Shown: in pieces, positions 41,201 through 47,839 of the stretch | Position numbering within the stretch: position 1 is the first letter of the stretch | How the letters are laid out: each line of letters opens with the position of its first letter | Assembly (NCBI RefSeq): GCF_037023745.1 | Contig: NZ_CP146101.1 | Span: forward strand, 7,686,501 to 7,750,500 | Length of the DNA stretch: 64,000 bases | DNA from: Streptomyces sp. SCSIO 30461 | GTDB lineage: Bacteria; Actinomycetota; Actinomycetes; Streptomycetales; Streptomycetaceae | Reading direction: 5' to 3' | Notes under the pieces: model-generated | What the model was told of the DNA's origin: nothing | The model's database searches: none | What the model saw: only the letters and a program-made list of their open reading frames with translations | Program-made: the position numbers and the translations under genes

Positions 41201-42306
41201 CGGACGGGAAGACCCTGGCTACGGGGAGCGGGGACAACAAGGTCCGTTTGTGGTCGATACCCACGTCGGACATGATCGGACGTCTCGGAGCGTTCCGCCC
41301 CGATGGCGGGGTACTCGCCACGGCCGCACGCGACGGACGAGTCCGGCTGTGGAACGTGGAAACCCCGGAGCGGCCCGTCCTGCTCAGCAGACCGTTCATG
41401 CCGGGGCAGGGCGATGTGCGTTCACTGGTGTTCTCGCCCAAGGGCCACACCTTGGCGGTGCTGACAGGACGCCGCGCTGTGCAACTGTGGAACCTCACCG
41501 ACCCGACCCGACCTGTGCCCCACGGACAGCCGGTCGCACTGCGCACGCGGTTCGCGGGCCCCGGCACGATCGCGTTCAGCCCGGATGGGCGCACACTGGC
41601 AACCACCCATGACGACCGGACCATACAACTGTGGAACGTCAGCGATCCGTCCCGCCTCGTTCCGCTCGGTGCACCGCTCGCCGACCACAAGGGCTACGTC
41701 AACTCCCTCGCGTTCAGCCCGGACGGCCGGACTCTCGCCAGCGGAAGTGCGGACGACGCCATCCTGCTCTGGAACGTGTCCGACCCGCGTCGGACGGCCC
41801 GACTCGGCGCGCCACTCACGGGGCACCTCGGCCCCATCAACACTCTCGCCTACAGCCCTGACGGCCACACGTTGGCCAGCGGCAGCGACGACAACACGGT
41901 TCAGCTCTGGAACATCACAGACCCACGCAAGGGATCCAGACTCGGTTCTCCCCTGACCGGCCACACCGGAGCCGTCGTATCGCTGACGTTCAGCCGGAAC
42001 GGCCGCACGCTTGCCAGCGGGGGCAACGACAACATGGTCCGGCTCTGGAACATCACCGTTCCTTCCAAGGCCGACCCCATCGGTCAATCGATGAGCCCCA
42101 ATGCCAAAACGGGGAATTTCCTGTCGTTCAGCCCGGGGAACCGCATGCTGGGAGTGTCGAGTGGTACCGATACGGTCCGGCTGTGGAACCTCGACGTCGA
42201 AGACGCCGTTCGCCGCATTTGCTCGACCACACGGGGGGTGCTGACGGCGGATAGATGGGCCGAGTATCTACCCCGTCTCTCGTACGAGCCTCCGTGCGAC
42301 CAGTAG
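38293..42306 (+). CDS. nSTAND NTPase with N-terminal HTH-like domain and 14 WD40 repeats
   Basis: A 1337-aa signalling protein. Residues about 1-100 are HTH-like (VSAQRISDWRRAKNVP). CPYRGLAAY at 139 opens an nSTAND1 NTPase with Walker A GASGAGKSS (183-191) and Walker B VVIADQFEE (279-287). A hydrophobic helix lies at about 601-622, and from about 682 there are 14 WD40 repeats (for example GHTDTVHSVAFSPDGRTLAS), enough for two seven-bladed propellers. STAND proteins switch on by oligomerisation after ligand sensing; some defend against phage. The start may be GTG 38293 or TTG 38302, the latter with GAGGGG 8 bp upstream. Confidence 0.9.
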   Translation: MGALSSDSGIRTVFAERLALLYKEAGNPPLKRVSESVVRLQRVDERGRSVRVSAQRISDWRRAKNVPAQFAALAAVLHILIPEARRSRPTPVSKALYDLDEWRLLWERAVGDPVGDRVAASAEEDETPPVDAPTASVVCPYRGLAAYRPQDASWFFGRERSTDALVAQLGAAEKTGGLVMLVGASGAGKSSLLNAGLVPALKDGAGEDLDSRARTVLQLVPGSDPLAELIRHIPELASIVAGMAPTAMEAGDPRIGRRVRDAVADWARRESPAPAARPVVIADQFEETFTLCLSEASRRRFIQILHAVCTSPDPSEPAPALVVLGIRADFYELCLGYPELADALQHRHMVLGPLSAAELREAVTGPAKAVGLELETGLAELIVREVSTGGPRGAHDAGVLPLLSHAMLATWQRRKAGRLTLAGYRAAGGIQGAVAATAEQAWSSLDPASREAARLLLLRLVRLGEDTQATRRRGTRRQLAEEASDSQKTEQSLEALVRARLVTLDAETVEITHEALLHAWPRLRDWIDDGRNDHLLRQRLEEDGRAWQESDRDPSLLYRGSRLDQARCWADSADDTFLTRSAVDFLAASVRLRKRMVWIGRSAVAALVALAVLAAGSAVVAWQQRNDAVFEQVLAEADRVQNTDPSLAAQLNLVAHRLRPNDEGARNRLLSIVNAPLASPLLGHTGAVYLTSFSPNGRLLATASYDRTVRLWDVADPSRPMPLGKPLTGHTSWVSSAVFSPDGSTLASAGDDGTIRLWNVRDPRRPRQIGAPLTGHDSTIYLLAFSPDGRTLASASEDRTVRLWDTADPRRSQALSALTGHSDAVRSLAFSPDGRTLATGGDDNTIRLWDITDRLQPAAIEAVLRGHTDTVHSVAFSPDGRTLASGSSDNSIRLWNMSGPRQASPLGAPLTGHTGPVWSVAFSPDGTMLAAASADSTASLWNVSDPAYPSQVGEPLAGSSGEIYALGFSPDGKTLATGSGDNKVRLWSIPTSDMIGRLGAFRPDGGVLATAARDGRVRLWNVETPERPVLLSRPFMPGQGDVRSLVFSPKGHTLAVLTGRRAVQLWNLTDPTRPVPHGQPVALRTRFAGPGTIAFSPDGRTLATTHDDRTIQLWNVSDPSRLVPLGAPLADHKGYVNSLAFSPDGRTLASGSADDAILLWNVSDPRRTARLGAPLTGHLGPINTLAYSPDGHTLASGSDDNTVQLWNITDPRKGSRLGSPLTGHTGAVVSLTFSRNGRTLASGGNDNMVRLWNITVPSKADPIGQSMSPNAKTGNFLSFSPGNRMLGVSSGTDTVRLWNLDVEDAVRRICSTTRGVLTADRWAEYLPRLSYEPPCDQ

Positions 42307-42442
42307 TCGAGCAGAGGCTCGGCTGGCCCTTTCCCAGGGGTATGCGGTATGCAGGCAGTCCGAGATGAGTGACACGAGGAACAAATGGCTTGCGTTGAAG
42401 GGCACTTGGTTCCCACTGAGCAAAAGCCTTGTTAGTGTGGGG

Positions 42443-42488
42443 AGTGCCCGATCGCTGGTGCATCCCCCGTCGCCAGCGATCGGGCACT
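42443..42488. terminator. 16-bp bidirectional terminator between the nSTAND gene and int
   Basis: The arms AGTGCCCGATCGCTGG (42443-42458) and its complement (42473-42488) pair perfectly with a 14-nt loop. It separates two convergent genes, the nSTAND-WD40 gene and the integrase gene. Confidence 0.82.
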
Positions 42489-42534
42489 TCTATGAGGGCT
42501 GCCGCGGGACGGCACGGCCCTTTTCAGCAGCGAA

Positions 42535-44043
42535 CTAGCGGAAACTCTTCAGCAGCTCGTCGAGGATCCCGACCGCTGATCGCGGATGCATCGCCGCTCT
42601 CTCGTCGAGCGATGCCTGCCACTGTTCGGTCAAGCCGTCCAGCAGGCGCTGCCGCATACCTGAAGTGATGTGCGTGTACCGAGCCTGCACCGAGCCGTCT
42701 TCGTGGCCCAGCCTCTCGTCCATGAGCTTCGGTGGGGTGCCCAGGTCCTCCATAACCGTCTTGTGCGTATGCCGAAGTCCATGCGGTGTGAGCCCCCGCG
42801 CGATCGGCAGCCAGCATGCCTCGGCACGGCCGGAGGCGTTCCGGCCCCGGGCGGGGACGCCAGGCCACGGATGCGCCATCACGGGAACCGGGTGAGCTTC
42901 GTTCGGCGCCTTCTTCGGGTACCAGCCGGTGGCGGCCGGCTGGAACAACCAGGTAGCGAACCCGGTTCGTCGCCAGTGCGCGGCCGTGTTCCCCGATGGA
43001 ACCGCACGCACATAGCCGAGTTCCGCGATGGCCAGCTCGACCTTGAGACGCTTTGACTCCGATACGGATTCCGGCCGGTTCAGGACATTCGAGACCGTGC
43101 CCACGGAGACCCCGGATCGACGAGCAACGTCGACCACCTTCGGGCCGGGCTGCCGAGCGGCGCCATTGGCGAGACCGTAACCGTTGAACACGTGGGTACG
43201 ACCGTGGCACTCGCATCGCCGTGAACCGGCACCGGACAGATGCCCGGTGACCAGAGAGGAGAGCCAATGCGGGATATCAATCGTCCGGTATGAGTCGTCT
43301 TTGGGAGGACAGTGGTGCAACTCACCCGAGTCAAGCTCATATAACTGCCATTCCACCCGTACCGCCGCATTGCGCACGAACCTGGTTTCCAGCCCTACGA
43401 TTTCACCCCACCGCATTCCGGTGTAGCCCATGAGCACCACGGCCACGAACTCGTCGTCCCGCCCGGACAGGAGCGCCGCCCGCTCAGCGATGAGCAGAAT
43501 GCCCAGCGCGTCGGTCACCACCTTCTCCGGGCCACGGTTGTGCGAGCGTCCGGCGCGCTTCCCGCGCCCACGCCGCTTGGTGGCAGGGTTTACCGAGATC
43601 AGCCCCTCGTCGACAGCATCAGCGAAGACGAGATGAAGCGTCGCGCGCCACGTCTTCACGCTGGAAGCCGCGTAGGGCGCCTTCTCCTTCCTCTCCCATG
43701 CGGCGACGTCCACCGATCTGATGTCGGCCAGCGTCTTCTCCGCGAACTCCGGGAGAAGGTGCTCCTCGATGTGCCGCCTGTAGTTCTGCATGGTGGAGGC
43801 GGCCAGATCCTGGCGCGCGTACCACTCGTTCACGTACTCGGCGAAGGTGATCCGGCCGGCCTGGGGATCGCGCCAGGAGCCATCCCGTACTTTCGCCTCG
43901 TGGTCGTTCGCAGCCTTCGCGGCCTCACGCTTCGTCGTGAATCGCACGGTGTCGCCGTTGGCATCCACGACGGTGCGGAGCACTCCAGGCGCGATCCAGT
44001 ACCGACCCCGGTACCAATCCCCGCGCTTCTCGCCGTACCCCAA
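42535..44043 (-). CDS. int: tyrosine integrase with an inserted LacI-type HTH
   Basis: A 502-aa site-specific recombinase. An SAM-like core-binding region (TFAEYVNEWYARQDLAAST) precedes the catalytic domain, whose residues are Arg 211 in GMRWGE, His 421/Arg 424 in HGLRHTH, His 447 in LGHED and Tyr 456 in ARYTHI. Between the first Arg and the HxxR motif lies a LacI-family headpiece (VVDVARRSGVSVGTVSNVLN, residues about 300-345). The TTG at 44043 is preceded by GGAAGGAGAGAGACA and is preferred over a longer frame. Its 3' end faces the convergent nSTAND gene. Confidence 0.93.
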   Translation of the reverse strand: MGYGEKRGDWYRGRYWIAPGVLRTVVDANGDTVRFTTKREAAKAANDHEAKVRDGSWRDPQAGRITFAEYVNEWYARQDLAASTMQNYRRHIEEHLLPEFAEKTLADIRSVDVAAWERKEKAPYAASSVKTWRATLHLVFADAVDEGLISVNPATKRRGRGKRAGRSHNRGPEKVVTDALGILLIAERAALLSGRDDEFVAVVLMGYTGMRWGEIVGLETRFVRNAAVRVEWQLYELDSGELHHCPPKDDSYRTIDIPHWLSSLVTGHLSGAGSRRCECHGRTHVFNGYGLANGAARQPGPKVVDVARRSGVSVGTVSNVLNRPESVSESKRLKVELAIAELGYVRAVPSGNTAAHWRRTGFATWLFQPAATGWYPKKAPNEAHPVPVMAHPWPGVPARGRNASGRAEACWLPIARGLTPHGLRHTHKTVMEDLGTPPKLMDERLGHEDGSVQARYTHITSGMRQRLLDGLTEQWQASLDERAAMHPRSAVGILDELLKSFR

Positions 44044-44065
44044 TGTCTCTCTCCTTCCCGGGCAT

Positions 44066-44407
44066 TCAGACGGCCGCGAACGCGACGGCTCGGCGGGGAC
44101 GCTTGGCACGGAGACGTAGGCCCGTCGGCACGGTCTGGGGCCTGCGCTGGGAGCGGGCGCCCTGCGCAGCTTCAGGCGGGGACTCCGTTCCGCGGCTTGG
44201 GCGTTCCTCGAAGACCCGAACGATCTCGTCGACGTGCTCGGCGGTGAAGCGGTAGGCCCCGCCGAGGCGCGTGAACGGAATGCGCCGCTTGCGCGCCTGT
44301 TCCTTCACCCACCACTCGGAACACCCCAGGGCTTCGGCGATCTCCGCCGGCCGGAATAGGTAGGGCAGAGTGACTGCGGTGACACTGTGACGGCTGTGAC
44401 TGGTCAT
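44066..44407 (-). CDS. xis: excisionase-like helix-turn-helix protein
   Basis: A 113-aa protein with a MerR/excisionase-type winged HTH (YLFRPAEIAEALGCSEWWVK then RRIPFTRLGGAYRFTAEHVD) and a basic C-terminal tail. It lies immediately upstream of int, the normal place of an AICE excisionase, and its start overlaps the stop of the AAA ATPase gene by 4 bp. The tail (LRLRAKRPRRAV) may contact DNA. Function is inferred from position and fold. Confidence 0.82.
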   Translation of the reverse strand: MTSHSRHSVTAVTLPYLFRPAEIAEALGCSEWWVKEQARKRRIPFTRLGGAYRFTAEHVDEIVRVFEERPSRGTESPPEAAQGARSQRRPQTVPTGLRLRAKRPRRAVAFAAV

Positions 44408-45426
44408 TCCTGTCCCCCGTTCTCGGACGGCACGACGTAGCCGCCGTCCTTTCTGATGAGCTGGACGTCCTTGGCCATCCGTGAGCAGGTCTGGCGGACG
44501 AGGTCCGGTTCCAGTCCCGTGCCCTCGGTGATGGCCTTCGGCCTGGCCCCGGGGTTCGCGCGGACGAAGCGCAGGATCGTCGCGCGGGTGTCACCGATGG
44601 TGTGGTCGGCGGCGGGGCCCTCGAGGAGTTGCCAGGCTCCGGCCTCCGCGTAGAAGCGGAGCGCGTATTCGGCCTCGTCCACGTCGCGACCGGTCACATG
44701 GAGAACGCCGTCGGCCTGGCCGCGGGAGCGCTTCAGGACCAGCGTGGCGTCGGCGGCGCCCGCGAGGCCGTTCGTGCCGGAGACCTCGGCGAGGAAGTCA
44801 TCCGAGCCTGCCTTGCGCACATGGTGGACCAGGACCATGGCGACGCCGTAGTGGTCCGCGATCCGCTTCGCGTGTCCGACGGCTGCGTAGTCCGCGTCGT
44901 ATGCCGAGGCGCCAGGGGCCGAATGTCCGCGCATCTTCGCGAAGACGTCGATGACGACCATCCGTGCCTCGGGGTTGCGGTCGAGCCACTGGGCGATCGC
45001 CTCGTTCCCGCCCTGGGGCAGCGGCGGGCACGAGGTGGCGAGCGTCAGTGTGGCCGGGGCGGGTCGGCCGCCGAGGATCTTCCGCATGCGGGTCTGGAGT
45101 CGGCGCGGGGTGTCCTCCAGCGCCAGGTACAGCACGGGGCCGCCCTCGACCGGGATGGTGTCCATGGCGGTACCGCCACCGGCGACCGACAGGCCCAGAC
45201 CCAGGGAGAGCCAGGACTTGCCGACCTTGGGCGGCCCCGCGAGGAGGTTGACGCCCTCGGAGAGGATCCCGGGAACGGCCCACTTGGGCTCGGGGAACTC
45301 CGTCGCCATCAGCTCGTCGGCCGTCCAGGCGGTGCGGATGCGCTGCTGGGCGGGCTGCAACGGCTGCGGCTCCGGGGCAGGGTGGGTGGAGTACAGATGG
45401 GGCGTGGTGTTGGAGTTGTCGGTCAC
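44404..45426 (-). CDS. RepA-like AAA ATPase (replication helicase)
   Basis: A 340-aa RecA-fold ATPase of the AAA_25/RepA hexameric helicase group. Walker A is LAGPPKVGKSWLSL, Walker B is MVVIDVFAKM, and the sensor-like stretch AMVLVHHVRKAGSDDF is typical. A C-terminal winged helix (RPKAITEGTGLEPDLVRQTC) follows. With the adjacent PrimPol it should form the replication module of the excised element. GTG at 45426 overlaps the preceding stop as GTGA. Confidence 0.85.
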   Translation of the reverse strand: MTDNSNTTPHLYSTHPAPEPQPLQPAQQRIRTAWTADELMATEFPEPKWAVPGILSEGVNLLAGPPKVGKSWLSLGLGLSVAGGGTAMDTIPVEGGPVLYLALEDTPRRLQTRMRKILGGRPAPATLTLATSCPPLPQGGNEAIAQWLDRNPEARMVVIDVFAKMRGHSAPGASAYDADYAAVGHAKRIADHYGVAMVLVHHVRKAGSDDFLAEVSGTNGLAGAADATLVLKRSRGQADGVLHVTGRDVDEAEYALRFYAEAGAWQLLEGPAADHTIGDTRATILRFVRANPGARPKAITEGTGLEPDLVRQTCSRMAKDVQLIRKDGGYVVPSENGGQE

Positions 45427-46022
45427 TTCGCCTCATCGCTCTCTCGGGTCTGCGCGGCGATCCACTTCGCGGCAGCGGAGCAGGAGGTGAAGCCGTCCCG
45501 TGCCCGCTCCCAGCGAATTGCGCCGATCCCGTAGGTGCCGTTCGGCGTCGGCATTGCGACGGCCGAGAACTGCTTCCCTCCGCGCGGCCCGCGTCCCTCG
45601 TGGATCTCGCCGACCACGTCTGATGCCGTCAGTCGAGGCGGTTTGCCGCGGGTGACCAGGAATTCGTGGGGCTCGGCGTCGAACCAGGGCTGCCCCGGCC
45701 ACAGGTAGAGACCGGCCGCCTTGCGCGGAGCCTCGCCGAATCCGGTCTCCCGGGTGGTCATACGGTGGTTGCCAGCACTCTCGCCGCTGATGATGTGAGC
45801 GACGTGGCAGGTGAGACAGACCACCCGCACCGCCATACGCGGGTACGAACCCCCGTGGTCGCAGTCCTCGTTCGGGCAGCGGTGCCGCCCGGTCGCGCCG
45901 CCGTACGACGAGCGGTAGTGCTCGTCCTCGCGGACGTCGACCGTCCATGACGGTCGGAGGCAGGACGGTCCGTGGGGCAGCTCGCGCCAACCGAGATAGG
46001 TGTCACGAATGCTGAGGTTCAC
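45423..46022 (-). CDS. unknown AICE protein with zinc-ribbon-like cysteine pairs
   Basis: A 199-aa protein not assigned to a known function. Two cysteine pairs, CPNEDC and CLTCH, about 30 residues apart and a nearby His suggest a zinc ribbon. The C-terminal half contains IGAIRWERARDGFTSC. It sits between PrimPol and the AAA ATPase with 4-bp overlaps to both, and GTG at 46022 has AAGGAGG 6 bp upstream, so it is very likely part of the replication machinery. Confidence 0.75.
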   Translation of the reverse strand: MNLSIRDTYLGWRELPHGPSCLRPSWTVDVREDEHYRSSYGGATGRHRCPNEDCDHGGSYPRMAVRVVCLTCHVAHIISGESAGNHRMTTRETGFGEAPRKAAGLYLWPGQPWFDAEPHEFLVTRGKPPRLTASDVVGEIHEGRGPRGGKQFSAVAMPTPNGTYGIGAIRWERARDGFTSCSAAAKWIAAQTRESDEAK

Positions 46023-46903
46023 GCAGCCCTCCTTGTGACGGTGCGAGGCTTGCGCGCACCGGCGCGGAGCCCGGAGTCGATGGTGCGCAGGGCCTCCGAC
46101 TCGTGCAGGCCCTGCCCTACAGCGGCGGCGGCGAGCTTCGCCACCACATCGCTCGCGGGCAGCTCTCCGCCCGCGACGAGTTGCCCGAGTGCCACGGACG
46201 CCTGGTAGAGGGCGGTGTTCCGGTTGCCGTTGACGGCCCGTGCGATCCGCTGGACCTCCCCGGCCACAGCAGCCGCGAGGTAGCGGTCGAGGCCGTTGAC
46301 GGCGAGCAGCGACACGTCCAGCGGCCTCTGCGGCGGCAGCGGCGCCGGGGCGAGGAGCTTCGCCAGCCAGCTCGGGAGCGGCGCCGGAAGCGCGTCATGG
46401 ACGACCTGGTACGAGCGGCCGTCGACTGTGCTGCCCGCGCCCACGACGTAGCCGCCGTTCGCACGCGTGTCGATCTTCCAGCCGAGCCTGCCCGCCGTGT
46501 TCCGCAGCGCGGTGCCGGTCGGGGCCGTGAAGTAGAGGTGGAGGCCTCCGCTGACGGTGCGGACGGTGTAGGTGTCGGAGGGGTAGCGCTTGCCGTGCTC
46601 CTCGGCGAGCCGGCTGAGCGAGTCAGCGCCGCCGGTCACACCGGCCGACGTCGCCGCAGGCGGACGGTCTCCCTCGTCCTTGGGGACATCCAGGTCCACG
46701 ACGACCAGACGGGAAGGTCCGGTGGCGACCCCGAGGTTGTAGGCACCGGCCGACCAGCAGCGTGTGAGCCGGGCGGGGTCGGTCGTGGCGCGGGACTCCC
46801 ACGAGCACACAGCAGGGCGCTTGCCGTCCGGGACGAGCGGGAAGACGTGCCAGCCCCGCTCAGCGGCCTGAAGGACTGCCGGGGGTGGGGTGAAGTGGTG
46901 CAT
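46019..46903 (-). CDS. bifunctional DNA primase/polymerase (PrimPol)
   Basis: A 294-aa archaeo-eukaryotic-type primase-polymerase. The family signatures are visible: RGWHVFPLVPDGKRPAV at the N-terminus, the metal-binding LVVVDLDVPKD, SGGLHLYFTAP with the catalytic His, and KIDTRANGGYVVGAGS with the second acidic site. Such proteins initiate replication in the PrimPol class of AICEs. The ATG at 46903 follows AGGAGG with a 10-bp spacing. It starts the coupled unit PrimPol, unknown protein, AAA ATPase, xis. Confidence 0.92.
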   Translation of the reverse strand: MHHFTPPPAVLQAAERGWHVFPLVPDGKRPAVCSWESRATTDPARLTRCWSAGAYNLGVATGPSRLVVVDLDVPKDEGDRPPAATSAGVTGGADSLSRLAEEHGKRYPSDTYTVRTVSGGLHLYFTAPTGTALRNTAGRLGWKIDTRANGGYVVGAGSTVDGRSYQVVHDALPAPLPSWLAKLLAPAPLPPQRPLDVSLLAVNGLDRYLAAAVAGEVQRIARAVNGNRNTALYQASVALGQLVAGGELPASDVVAKLAAAAVGQGLHESEALRTIDSGLRAGARKPRTVTRRAA

Positions 46904-47101
46904 CCTGATGGCACCTCCTGATTCCTTGGATGGGATGGGGAGGACCGGGGCAGCGGGCTTCGTTGGCCCGTCGACCGCTGCCCCGGGCCGATTCAGTGGT
47001 TCTGTGCGAGCCGCCGGACGCGGTACTCCTCGCGGACGTACGCCTGGCGGTCCCCGGCGGCGGCAAGGTGACCGCCCGGGGATCGAGCACGGAGCTCCCG
47101 C

Positions 47102-47296
47102 CTACGAGTCCAGGTCCGGGATCGCGTTGGCGAGGGCGGCCATGAACTGGTCGATGGCCGGCGCGGCCGGGGTGTGGGAGAGGTAGTAGCCGAAGAGCAC
47201 CGCGACCACGGCCGCGACGCCCCCGACCGACTTCGAGCGGATGAGCAGGAAGAGCAGTACGCCGAAGAGGAGCAGGGCGGAGATCGTGAAGGTCAA
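47102..47296 (-). CDS. small Spd-like membrane protein
   Basis: A 64-aa protein with two hydrophobic helices (FTISALLLFGVLLFLLI and VGGVAAVVAVLFGYYL) and a short acidic end. The TTG start at 47296 is chosen because GGAGG lies 7 bp upstream; the longer frame is antisense-like. It resembles SpdD-type plasmid-spread proteins, which support intramycelial transfer, in size and position between traB and the replication genes. Confidence 0.72.
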   Translation of the reverse strand: MTFTISALLLFGVLLFLLIRSKSVGGVAAVVAVLFGYYLSHTPAAPAIDQFMAALANAIPDLDS

Positions 47297-47309
47297 CGTC
47301 GTGCCTCCG

Positions 47310-47423
47310 TTACGGGAGTGCGGGCGAGACGGCCGGGCAGGGTGGCTCGGTGTCGGAGGTGGCGGCGTTGGCCGCGAGTCCGAGCAGCAGACCGAGCAGT
47401 GCGAGGTACAGGACTCGGCGCAT
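47310..47423 (-). CDS. 37-aa membrane or secreted peptide
   Basis: A very short gene: MRRVLYLALLGLLLGLAANA followed by a 17-residue hydrophilic tail with one Cys. The N-terminus looks like a signal peptide or single membrane helix. An AGGGAGGA ribosome site lies 5 bp before the ATG, which is the main support. It is within the transfer operon, 13 bp before the Spd-like gene. Confidence 0.6.
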   Translation of the reverse strand: MRRVLYLALLGLLLGLAANAATSDTEPPCPAVSPALP

Positions 47424-47439
47424 GAAAGTCCTCCCTGTG

Positions 47440-47694
47440 TCAACGGGCGGCGTCGCGGTGCAGCCGTGCGACGGTGTTGTAGAGGCGGCGGCCGATCCGG
47501 AAGCGCTGTCCGTAGCCCTCGCAGCGACGGCAGTCCCGCCCGCGCTTGAGCCGCCCGCTGAGGCGGGAGACGCGGACCCGGGCTCCCCAGCCGCCGCACT
47601 TGCGGCAGGCGCCGAGGGGGCTGGCCGCGCACAGGGCTGCGTAGCTGAGTGTGATGAGCAGAAGAGCGATGACGAGGTCGAACCACATGGGCAT
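47440..47694 (-). CDS. small membrane protein with DnaJ-like zinc motifs
   Basis: An 84-aa protein with one N-terminal membrane helix (WFDLVIALLLITLSYAAL) and two cysteine pairs, CRKCGG and CRRCEG, of the CxxCxG type, about 25 residues apart with Arg-rich sequence between. This could bind zinc and nucleic acid at the membrane. GAGAGGGG precedes the ATG at 47694. It is the first small gene after traB and is probably a transfer (Spd) protein. Confidence 0.7.
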   Translation of the reverse strand: MPMWFDLVIALLLITLSYAALCAASPLGACRKCGGWGARVRVSRLSGRLKRGRDCRRCEGYGQRFRIGRRLYNTVARLHRDAAR

Positions 47695-47738
47695 GGAAAC
47701 CCCTCTCCAGGCTGGTTTCTGGGGTTGTTCATGGAGTG

Positions 47739-47839
47739 GCGCTAGGCGCTAGCGCGCAGCTCAGAGGCCATTGAGGCCGCTAGCGGGGGTGCTAGGCCTA
47801 GCGGGGTGACCCGCTAGGTCCAGCAGCGCGGACGGCTAG
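47739..47839. repeat. CTAG-rich repeat cluster downstream of traB (candidate clt)
   Basis: Seven CTAG tetranucleotides occur within 98 bp: 47742, 47749, 47780, 47792, 47798, 47814 and 47836 (the last spans the traB stop). GCGCTAG is tandem at 47739-47752, GCGCTAGCGC is a palindrome at 47746-47755, and CCTAGCGGG (47797-47805) with CCCGCTAGG (47810-47818) is a perfect inverted repeat. CTAG is rare in Streptomyces DNA. The place, just 3' of traB, is where TraB recognition repeats are expected; a terminator role is also possible. Confidence 0.65.

Noticed and set aside
46860..47090. 76-aa frame with GGGAG before GTG, upstream of PrimPol
   Set aside because: It runs into the PrimPol gene in another frame and its composition (Pro, Arg, His, Ser) is shadow-like; kept only as an alternative in the finding on this gap.
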